From NCBI GenBank assembly GCA_019137255.1, contig WPDH01000563.1:1-26775 (forward strand): DNA of 26,775 nt. Direction: 5' to 3'. Under the pieces are notes generated by a model that had not been told where the DNA came from, did no database searches, and worked only from the letters and a program-made list of their open reading frames with translations. Made by a program: the position numbers and the translations under genes. The first letter of the stretch is position 1; the number at the start of each line of letters is the position of its first letter. This DNA is from Corinectria fuckeliana (lineage: Eukaryota; Ascomycota; Sordariomycetes; Hypocreales; Nectriaceae). Shown in pieces: positions 1-9,299 of this stretch.

Positions 1-140
1 AATAAAAACTTTAATCTCTTTATATATAAATAAATAAGATAAAAATATAATCTTTTATTATAATATAATATTATATATAATTAAATAAAGCTTATATAAT
101 ACAGTAAGATAACCCTAGTATAAAAATTTAAAAAAAAGTT
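1..140. other. AT-rich block at window edge (possible RIP-degraded repeat)
   Basis: Only 15 of the first 140 bases are G or C, and TA steps are very frequent. Composition changes sharply near position 140 to ordinary G+C. In filamentous ascomycetes such blocks are usually transposon copies mutated by repeat-induced point mutation, so this is probably the edge of one that continues beyond the window. No coding remnant can be read in 140 bases. Confidence 0.5.
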
Positions 141-1932
141 GATATGAGACACCAGGCCTTATAGCCTTCCGTAGAGGGGCATTTTTACCGAATCTAGCGA
201 CTTAAACCAGGGCGAATATCCCATTGATCGTCGAGCAGCAACAGCCAGTCACAGGCAGGGATTAGGACGATAAGAGCGGCACGAACCTAAGGAATAAGGT
301 ACGCCCTCAGGCCTTACTAGTAGTAAATTAGCATCGCTAGGTTGCTCTTCCAAGCTTTTATCCACCGCCTGGCGCGGTGTAGAATGTAGGGAGGGCCGCA
401 CAGTTTCCTCCGGCTTGGGAGCGTGCTTCGTACCGTGCCACCAAAAGCGTATCGGCACGATGCGGGCAGGGCTCTGGACAGCCAGGAAGCTGCATGCAGT
501 ACGTACAGTGATTCCACAAAGGCAGTGAGCTGTATGATGGGCCGCTGAAGGCTCAGGGCTAGCCGCCAGTTATCAGAAAGGGGAGGGGAAGAAAGGGCAG
601 GACGACCCCCACCAGTGCCACCACAAGATGCCAGCTTGCCCTCCGAACCCTCGGGCCGTGAACGCGCCAAGGCCAAAGCGCCCCGCTCAACAAAATTCCC
701 AACAGAAAAAAAAAAGAGGGAGTTCGGAGGAACTGCAGGCGAATCTCAGGACCCTGACGGGAGGTGCCCGATCTGGGTGGGATGGGCAAAAGCTTCGGTT
801 CCCCCCCTAGCCGGTACGTACCCCTGTTTCCCCGTGGTACCTGCCCCGTGTCAATCAATCAATCATCAATCCGGGCGGGCAATTGAAGGAAAGCGAGCCT
901 GGATCGCCGGCGCCGAGATGCCTAAGTTACCTTCGACCTGAACGCTTGTCTCAACCACCACTGCATCGGGCACCGAGACCACCCAATTGATGGGACGGGA
1001 AAGGCAACGGGGAAAGGCAGAAGAAAAAAAGGCGCCTCGGCATTTTTCTCTTTATTTTCTCTGACATGTGGGAACTACGTATGTGGTGGTGGCGACCTTC
1101 CGCACCCCCCCTCCTTTGATGGATTAGTAGATGCTCACTGTGATGCCATCAAGCCATTCTGCTGACTGAACCAAGGGATGTAACTGCACCCACAGCGCTG
1201 TAAGCTTGGTTCGGGATCCGGGTGGCATTCTCAACCTTCCTCGGTCGAAGTATGTACACCAAACAGCTCTACTACTAGCACCACATGGGAAATCGCCGAT
1301 GGCATGGAAATCTTATCCATCTATGATAGTGAGTGGTATTTTCCGTATCAGGCAGCTCCAGCCTCCTGTAGCTTCCAGGACGCCACCGGAGCACGAATGG
1401 CTTCCTCATCACATTTCTTCTCCAGCCCCTCCTCCACGACAGAGCCAATAGCCTCGACTGCAATTCACCTCTGTCACGAGCAGCAAAGACAAAAAGGTTT
1501 GACCCTATCTCCATCGCGCCCATGGCTTGGACTTGGCGTTCGGAACATGGGAGGGGAGGAGGCCTGGATGGGCTTGGACCTCCTCAACTCCTCTTGTCCC
1601 GCACACGCCGTGCCTCCGATTTGCCCCGTCCCAGTCGTCCAACGCAAAAAGCTGCTTCACATGTCGATGATCTCCAGCCCTAGCCACGCAGTCGCAGACG
1701 GACTCGGAGCCGCTTGGCAGCCTAGCAGGGCCAACTGGAGCCCCCGACTCGAGACATGCGCAGAGTAGTAAGGGGGGGGAGACCGGGCCAATCTTGGTTC
1801 GGCGCCGCCATCCCGCCCCGGCCTGGCCACTGGCTCCCCATGCCGCCTCCGGCATCGTCCACACGGCAAAAGCGCAAGGGCAGGCGGTGTGGCGTGCAAG
1901 CGTGCTGCTGAAAGCTGACGGATTGGAATGCA

Positions 1933-1964
1933 GTGATGCGGTGATGCGGTGATGCAGTGATGCA
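1933..1964 (+). repeat. Four tandem copies of an octamer
   Basis: GTGATGCG occurs twice and GTGATGCA twice, head to tail without a gap, with a partial copy just before. It lies about 1.3 kb upstream of the desaturase start. It may be simple replication slippage; a binding-site role is only a possibility. Confidence 0.8.
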
Positions 1965-2069
1965 GCGGTACGAATACAGTACAGTAAGGCCTTGTGCAGA
2001 CAGTGCAGCACAGCTTTGTACAGGTATTCTTCCGCCTTTTCCCTCTTCTTCTCGTCCAGATCAGGTCTC

Positions 2070-2105
2070 CTAATCTATGACGGGGACCTAGTCTATGACG
2101 GGGAA
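2070..2105 (+). repeat. Tandem duplication of an 18-base unit
   Basis: Two adjacent 18-base units differ at two positions. Both contain CTATGACGGGGA. The duplication lies about 1.1 kb upstream of the desaturase start, in non-coding sequence. No function can be assigned. Confidence 0.8.
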
Positions 2106-2984
2106 CTCCTCGGCAATGTCCTAAAGCATCGTGCCACTCGCAACATGTCGTCCAGTTTCTTGGTGCTGTCTGGGCAACTGGTGTAAGCCGTACCCGCTCC
2201 CGGCATATGCAGCACGAAGCAAGGTTGAAAGAGGCGGTACGGAAACTCGAATCAGCTCAGCCAGAATACGAATACCAAGTGACTGGCTGCCCGGCCATCT
2301 CCCTCTAGGATTCCAATGGCCTCGGGCCTCATGCGGAACAGACGGTGTCTGTACAGTGGTCTCCGCCTCTCCGCAGGCTCGTCCTCCCTTGGCCGTGAAA
2401 CATCCCCGGCTTCCCCGTCAACTGGGTCACTCCGCTGGCCGGATAGCATCACCGGCCAGTGGAAGCAAGAAGGCCATGGCCACTCTCAATGCCAGGGGGA
2501 GGTTGACCCGTTTTCTAGCGTGGCACCGGGGCTTTTTCCCACTGCTGTCCTGTGTCTTTTTCAGCGGTTGGGTTTCGTGATTTCTCTCTGCTGGTCGTCC
2601 CGTAACAGGAGGGGAGTCAGTCGGTCTTCCTTTCGAGCGGCGCTCGGCGGGAGCACTACCAGCCCCGGTCTTCCCCCACCCCCAAGGGCCCAGAGAAGAC
2701 AAAAACCCCACGAAGAAAAACCCGAGACACCAAGCACAAGCTGGATGATCGCCACTTCGTTGGGCATGTTTCTCCCTGGTTAATAAATTCCAAACCTGCA
2801 TGAGGTCCTTGTCTTGGTTTTTTCGGTCTCGGTTCCGGGGCTTGAGGGCAGTAGTTGGGTAGGTAGGAAGTACTGCCCACCTACTTTCCCGCTGCACCGC
2901 TGCACCGCTGTCCACTATCCGCTCTGGCTTGGCTCCACGGGGGCCACCCCAACAAAACATTGCCGAGAGAAATCGCATAATAGC

Positions 2985-3235
2985 TCCCGCTCTCCACTCA
3001 AAACAGCCTCCCCTTCCGCTCTCATCCCAGCTTCCGGTCCTCTCCTCCCTTCTTCCTGTCTCGTCTTCTTCTGCTTGACCTTTCCTTTGCTTGACCTTCC
3101 CTCCCCAAGGGCCAATTGACCTCTCGTCAACGTCTCGCTGGGTCGTTTCCAACTTCTCTCCACCTCCATCTGACTCCCAAAACACCACATCCACACACAC
3201 ACACACACACACACACACATCTCCACGACACCACA
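2985..3235 (+). promoter_or_regulatory. Pyrimidine-rich promoter/leader of the desaturase gene
   Basis: From about 2985 the plus strand is strongly C/T-rich, with long CT runs around 3010-3110, and it ends in a CA microsatellite directly before the start codon. CT-rich tracts just upstream of the start are typical of well-expressed genes in filamentous ascomycetes. No clear TATA box at a standard distance was found, so the transcription start cannot be placed. Confidence 0.4.
3192..3219 (+). repeat. (CA)14 microsatellite in the 5' leader of the desaturase gene
   Basis: Fourteen uninterrupted CA units end 16 bases before the ATG at 3236, so the tract very likely sits in the transcribed leader. 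Tracts of this kind change length readily by slippage and could differ between strains. Confidence 0.9.
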
Positions 3236-4752
3236 ATGGCCTCCGTCTCGACTTCGGCCGCCCCCCGGCAGCAGCCTGCCCAGCGCCGCAACGCCCGGTC
3301 GCCCACGGCCACCGACTCGGAGGAGTCGGCCGCTGTCTCGCCCGCCGATTCTCCGAGGGACTCTCCTCACCACTCGGCCTCGTCCACGTCCCTCTCCTCG
3401 CTCGCCTCGGACGCCCCCGCCAAACCCGCCGCCAACAACTACGGCCGCCTCTTCGACACCTACGGCAACGAGTTCACTCCCCCCGACTTCACCATCAAGG
3501 AAATCCACGATGCCATCCCCAAGCACTGCTTCAAGCGCTCCGCCCTCAAGGGCTACGCCTACATCCTCCGCGACGTCGTCTGCCTCGCCACCACCTTCGC
3601 CATCTACTACAACTTCGTCACCCCCGAGTATATCCCCTCCAAGCCCGCCCGCGCTCTTCTCTGGGCCTTTTACACCGTCGCCCAGGGCCTCTTCGGCACG
3701 GGAATCTGGGTCATTGCCCACGAGTGCGGCCACGGCGCCTTCTCCGACTCGCGCCTCGTCAACGACATCACCGGCTGGGTCCTCCACTCGTCGCTCCTCG
3801 TCCCCTACTTCAGCTGGCAGATCTCCCACCGCAAGCACCACAAGGCCACCGGAAACATGGAGCGCGACATGGTTTTCGTCCCCCGCACTCGCGAGCAGCA
3901 GGCTACTCGCCTCGGCAAGTTCGTCCACGAGCTGTCTGAGCTGACCGAGGAGACCCCCATGTTCACCCTCACCATGCTCATCCTCCAGCAGCTCGTTGGC
4001 TGGCCCAACTACCTTTTGACCAACGTCACCGGCCACAACTACCATGAGCGCCAGCGCGAGGGCCGTGGAAAGGGCAAGAAGAACGGTCTCGGTGGCGGCG
4101 TCAACCACTTTGATCCTCGCAGCCCTCTCTACGAGAACAGGGATGCGAAGCTCATCGTCATGAGCGACATCGGCATCGGCTTGACCATGACTGCTCTGTT
4201 CTTCCTCACCAAGGCATTTGGCTTTAGCAACATGCTCGTCTGGTACTTCCTGCCCTACCTCTGGGTTAACCACTGGCTTGGTAAGTCTCCATCTCTCCTT
4301 CGACGGTGTTTGCGCACTTGCTAACCGCTCGCAATCTAGTTGCCATCACCTTCCTTCAGCACACCGACCCCACGCTGCCTCACTACACCGGCGACGAGTG
4401 GAACTTTGTCCGCGGCGCCGCTGCCACCATCGACCGCGAGATGGGCTTTATCGGCCGACACCTTCTCCACGGCATCATCGAGACCCATGTCCTGCACCAC
4501 TACGTCAGCTCCATCCCCTTCTACAACGCCGACGAAGCCACCGACGCCATCCGCCCCGTCATGGGCAAGCACTACCGCGCCGACGTCAAGGACGGCCCCA
4601 TTGGCTTCATCCGCGCCATGTACACCAGCGCCCGCATGTGCCAGTGGGTCGAGCCCAGCGCCGAGGCTGAGGGTGCCGGCAAGGGCATTCTCTTCTTCCG
4701 CAACCGCAACGGCCTGGGAACCAAGCCCGCCGTTCTGGAGAAGGCCGAGTAG
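3236..4752 (+). CDS. Delta-12-type (omega-6) fatty acid desaturase
   Basis: Membrane-bound acyl-lipid desaturase of the ER, expected to place the second double bond in oleate to give linoleate. The model is 3236-4280 joined to 4340-4752, 485 aa, with one 59-base intron (donor GTAAGT at 4281, acceptor TAG ending at 4339, branch-like CTAAC at 4321). The junction completes a Val codon and restores the WLVAITF reading. All three di-iron histidine boxes are present: HECGH at 162-166, HRKHH at 198-202 and HVLHH at 398-402. Hydrophobic segments follow the first two boxes and lie around 305-347. The first 65 or so residues are Ser/Pro/Ala-rich and look disordered, as in fungal relatives. The start is the ATG in ACAATGG; codons upstream in the same frame fall in the CA repeat. 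Length fits the fungal family. Delta-15 specificity is the main alternative and cannot be excluded from motifs alone. Confidence 0.93.
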
Positions 4753-5895
4753 ACCAGAAATCACAAGGCCATGTTGGGATCGAAACGAGCTCGATGAGTG
4801 GACGGTATTTTTGCAAGTTGTCAGCGTTGATTGTTCCGTTTGGTCGCGGGAATCGGTTGGGTCAAAGGGACTATGGGTCTCGCCATCGCGCAGAATGTAT
4901 GCGATGTTCTTCTGCCAGTGACCCCGCGGGGACAGGAAGAGAGAGTAGGGGAGAGAAACCAGAGTGAATGAACTGACGGACAGGAAAAATCTTCACAGAG
5001 AATCAAAGACACGATTAGATGATAGAGCAGATAGATGGACCTGACGGAAATCCAAACTTCTTCGACCAACAATGCGTCCCATGCCTTTGGTTTTTCATGA
5101 TGTCCAAGGGAAAAAGGGGAGGGGACTGGTGCTTTCGTATGGGCTTGCTGTCTGTCGCACGGAAGTTCCGGAGCTGTGCCGGATGCGGGGAACATGTCCC
5201 GTGCTGCCCTGCTCCGAGGCGAATGGCAACCCCGCCCGGAGATGTCATATATAGTTAACCTGGTCCTTAACAGGTTTGGGGAGGTATCCAAACAACTATG
5301 TAATAATGACGCCTGATTGAGGGTTGCCTGTAGTCCAAAGTTACATCGTGGCGGATTCGGTAAAGCCTAGGTCCAAGTATGTCTTGTAATTTCATGCTGG
5401 GATCTGAATTACAGGAGCATTATTTCTAGTCGAAGAAGTGGTGTTGCAATGGTCGGTTGCTCGGATTGTCAGGTTTCCCGAAACTCACCGTTTGGCTGAT
5501 AAGAGTGAGTGTCAAACCAAGTCGAACCAATCCCATCAGTCACGAGTTGATGCCTAGGTTGTGAACGAAAAAAGAAACAGGCAAATCGGACTTGTAGTAG
5601 AAGTGTGGCCCATGAGTGATCGTCGTGTCTAGGCGTTGAATTCATCCAAGAACCTCCCCGTTCTACCAGGGCTCCATAGAGCTTCTCTCGCCATAGAGAC
5701 AACCCATCCCGGGGCGTATTCACACAACGTCCATCTCGACGACACGATACGCTCACCAATACACTTCGTTACGACGCCTAAATCCAGACTGTGCCTCTCC
5801 ACGGCCGCTTGCTTCCACCCAACCCACAATACTCCAAAGCAGTATATTCAGGACATATCGCCATCTTTACAAATGATGGGACATGGGACTTCAAT
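4753..5895. other. Intergenic region between convergent genes
   Basis: Holds the 3' ends of the desaturase (+) and Hel2-type (-) transcripts. Short open frames on both strands show no recognisable motif. I see no RNA gene, repeat or mobile element. The stretch around 5640-5880 on the plus strand is open for 137 codons but has no family features and runs into the antisense of the Hel2-type gene. Confidence 0.6.
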
Positions 5896-8311
5896 TTATC
5901 CCCACTGCACTAATACCTGCTTCTTCTTGTTCTTGCCGCCCTTCTTTCCCTTGCCGGGGCCGTCGGCAGCTTCTTCGGCGGGCTCCTCGGCGGCGGCGGT
6001 CGAGGGTCCGCCACCTCCCCACTGGAAGTTGCTCTCGCGGTGGCCGTAGTCGCGGCGCACAAGACGGCCGTTTCCGTAGCCAAAGATTGTCGTCTGAGGC
6101 TTGGGCGCAGCGGGGAGCGCAGGGAAGGCGTCCTCTCCGCCGCGGTTGTTGCGTGGTCGGTTAAGAGGGGGCGTGGCTTGTCCAGACGAGCCGGTGTTCC
6201 ATGACGGTTGAGAAGACGGCCTAGATGAGGGACCAGCGGCTGAAGAGGACCCGGCGGATGACAGGGATGGGAAGGCCGACGGCGCCGGAGCTTGAAGAGC
6301 CGGGCCGGCGCCCCAGGTGGATGGTTTCTTGGCAGTGACAGGAGCCGGGCCACCTAATCGCGTGCTGTTCTTGAGCTTGAGCACACGGTTCGAGTGCTTC
6401 TGCGAGGGCGCCGCCGTCGGCACGGCAGGGTTGGACGCCGAAGCGTTGGCCCAGCCGCTGGAGCTGGAGGTGGCGCCATGCATACCGCTGAGGCCGGGCA
6501 GACTGGGATAGTCTTCGTTGATGGCGCGCCAGTCTTGCCACGCTTTGCGCAAGGCGTCGGCCTTGTTCTTGTCGTCGTACAGCTCAGCCACCTCTCGAAC
6601 CAGTGTACCGAGGGCGTTGGAGGAGGTGTCGGCGAACAGGGTGAAGAAAGCGTCGATGAACTGGGGCGCAGTGAAGCTGCCTTGTCGGTATGAGGAGATG
6701 TGGGAGCGGAAGGTGGCCATCCTTTGGGCGTCGTTGCCGAGGAGGTTCGAGGCGCGCTCTACCACGGCGCCGTGGCGGACGAGGCGGGCACGTTCCTCGG
6801 GGGAGACGTTGGCTGTGTCGGAGACGCTGAGGCTTTCCATGGGGCTGCTGATGTTGTTTTGACTTGTTCGGGGTGTCGAGTTACCACCGCTGCGTGGCTG
6901 CGGTGAAGGAGCGGGCGCGCCAGACAGTTGGCCGCCGAAGGTGCGGTTTGATACCGATTGGGCTGTGTGGATGGCCATCTGGCGCTGGAAGGCCAGTTCG
7001 TCTCTCCGCAACGGCTGAGCTGAACTGACTGGCACCGTCTCTGCGTTTGGGTCGCGACCTCGGCCTCTGTTTCGCCCTTCTCTGCCGCCGCGATCCTCTC
7101 CATCACGACCGCCTCCGCCTCCGCCTCCGCCCCCACCCCGTCTTTCCTGTTGATACGTTTGCCTGAAGTCGAATCCTGAAATATCCACGACTCGGGCATC
7201 ACGCCCGGCAGACCTTCCCCCGTGCTCGCTCAGCTGGTGGGCCTGGAAGTCTAGTTCTGTATCAAAGACGACAAACTTCTTTTCGAGGCACTCGCGGTCA
7301 GCGCAAAGAAAATGATCCTTCTTGAAGTGTTGCTCGAGGGCGTCGTAATCTTGGTAGTAATGAGGTTTCCTAGAATCCCTCCTATCACAGATGAAACACC
7401 TCTCATGCTTCGTCCTGCAGTGCTCATACAGCTTGTCGTCATCGTAAAAGCGCTCGCCGCAAAAACCGCAGAGCGGATGTCCCTTGAAGCCGGTCTGGTC
7501 GGCAGCGCCAGGCTTGTCGTCGCCGTGGCGCATGTGCTTTTCTAGCTCGCGGTCGGCGAAGAGTTCGTGCTCGTGGGTGAAGACTTTCTTGTTCCGGGTG
7601 CAGAGATCGCACATTCGCTTGCGATGGGCAGACTTGACATGGCGGTGCAGGTCGGGCCACCCGAGGCCGGCGAAGTCGCAAGAGGGATCAGGGCAGTTGT
7701 ATCGGAGAAGTAGAACTGTGTCGCCAACTATGTCCTCGTTGGTGTACTTGATTCCGATGTTGCTGTCGGTGGTGGTGATGTCTGTGCTCGTGTAGTCCTC
7801 GAAGCGCTTCTCGGCGTCGTCGGTAAAGATGACGAACTCGGCCGGGGTCTGATGGAGCTGTCAGTACGGTGCAGAGATTGAAGAGCAGAAGAAGGCATAC
7901 ACGACAGTGAGCGCAGTCCTTGGTCTTGTAAAGGGCCCTCATGCGAAGCCCGCAGATGTGGCAGGTTGCATGGTTGCAAGGCGCAATGGAGTGGTGGGCG
8001 ACGGGGTTTGCGCAGATGAAGCAAACTTCATCCTCGTCCTCTTCATCGCCAGCTGCTACTTTGACAGTGGCCCCGGAGCCTGGAGCGTGAGCCCTTGAGG
8101 CGGCGGCGGCGACATCCTGAGCAGCTGGACTGGCTGGGACGGCGGGGGAGTCGGAGTTTCCGCCTCGTCCACGACGGGTACCTCCTCGTCGGTTCTGGTT
8201 CGATTTGCCCCGTCCACGGCCGCGGCCACGGGCACCATCGGCGCCGCGCGGTTGAGACGGGGATTCGGCGGGAGTAGGCCCAGAGGCGCTGTCTCCATCG
8301 GGGGAAGCCAT
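5896..8311 (-). CDS. HEL2: Hel2/ZNF598-type RING and zinc-finger E3 ubiquitin ligase
   Basis: In yeast and animals this family senses collided ribosomes and ubiquitinates small-subunit proteins to start ribosome-associated quality control. The model is 8311-7901 joined to 7848-5896, 787 aa, with a 52-base intron (donor GTATGC, acceptor CAG). The join is in phase and reads CAHCR then TPAEFVIF, as expected after a RING. The RING uses C97, C100, C112, H114, C117, C120, C133 and C136. C2H2-like fingers follow at about 165-280, including stretches near YNCPDPSCDF, CGFCGERF and CADREC. The N-terminus is Arg/Gly-rich; a 10-Gly run (375-384) and a low-complexity Ser/Pro region follow; the C-terminus is Lys/Gly-rich and ends QVLVQWG. 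The start chosen is the ATG at 8311; an in-frame TTG at 8353 is a less likely start. It is divergent from the kinase gene at 9300. Confidence 0.92.
7108..7137 (-). repeat. GGN run encoding ten glycines in the Hel2-type gene
   Basis: Ten consecutive Gly codons on the minus strand, residues 375-384, mostly alternating GGC and GGA. The coding strand has many closely spaced G runs, so G-quadruplex formation in DNA or mRNA is possible. Length variation between strains would be expected. Confidence 0.85.
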
Positions 8312-9299
8312 GGAGGTTGATGGTGATGCACGGGTGGGATCTCTGTGGTCCAATTCGGCGTCGGCTGCTCGCTTGCGGCTCTTCGGTATCGAGTTCAGGG
8401 GGGTCTCAGGGCCAAGGGCTCAATCAGAAATGGTGGATCAAAAGACAGTGCAGTCTTGGTCACAAGGAATGGTCCGGGGATTTGGTCTAGGTTCCGCAAA
8501 TGGGGAATATTGAAGAGGAAGTCGGTGATGTCGGCCAGATTTTATTTAAGCCGCTCGCTCGCTGTAATATGGCGGGGCACTCTCGATAAAGGTAGGCCTA
8601 GGTAATTAGGAGCCTGCGGGTTTGTGGCTTGTGGCGTGGCTTAGTAATTGCCCAGGATGGCTACTACGTAGGCCTAGGTCTAGGCCTAGGCGTGCTACAT
8701 AGGCTACCCCGTATGTATTAGACTATTACTTGGTGTTTCCACCCTGTTCCCCGTAGAGTCACGTTGAATGGAGCTCAGTCATTGGCTACGTCATTCAAAG
8801 AGTCATCGGCGAGCATGCATTGCTTGTGGTTAGGAACGCTTTATTCCACTGCCAACCGGTTGGCTCATGAGGTAAGGGTCCCTACTCAAGTCTAGATCAA
8901 GTAGTACGTAGGCCTAGATAACTAGGTAATTACTACGGAGTACTAGCAGTATGGAATGGTGCCCTGGAGCTTGTAATTTGTAGTCACATCCTGGCACGCA
9001 ACCAAATGTTTACTATTATCTAGAGCCATCCTGCATCTGGAATTCCCTAAACAGTATCTGCCGTGTTCTCAAACTCCCTAAATGCCATTCTAGCTCCTGC
9101 CTGCATTGTGTCATCCTAAGGAGTTTCAAGGCCTCAACATAACATCACGTGAACGTGCAGCAGCTCCGACTCGTGACACCAATGCCCTTCCCGCCTTGCC
9201 GTCAAACAGAAAACAGAACCCAGTTTAGCCTTCACAACAATCGCCTTTCCCACTCATTCTTCACCAACGCCCTATCCTGAGCCGACCTATAACTACGAA
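8312..9299. other. Divergent intergenic region with AvrII-type palindromes
   Basis: About 1 kb between the Hel2-type gene (-) and the kinase gene (+), so it should carry both promoters. CCTAGG palindromes, often extended to AGGCCTAGG, cluster at about 8593-8690, with a related TAGGCCTAGAT at about 8909. The last 100 bases before 9300 are relatively C-rich, as in a fungal leader. No coding sequence or RNA gene was recognised. Confidence 0.6.

Larger units (their letters stand above)
141..3235. other. Long gene-poor region with the desaturase promoter at its right end
   Basis: About 3.1 kb without a convincing gene. Open frames exist on both strands but are short, often begin at GTG or TTG, and show no domain or motif. 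The left part (about 141-560) adjoins the AT-rich block and could be a decayed repeat. The middle holds small tandem repeats at 1933-1964 and 2070-2105. The right end becomes pyrimidine-rich and probably contains the promoter and leader of the desaturase gene. Confidence 0.5.

Noticed and set aside
2915..4273. 452-codon minus-strand open frame opposite the desaturase
   Set aside because: It is antisense to a clear desaturase. C/G-ended codons on the sense strand leave few stops on the reverse strand, and its Val/Glu/Gly-rich product has no motif.
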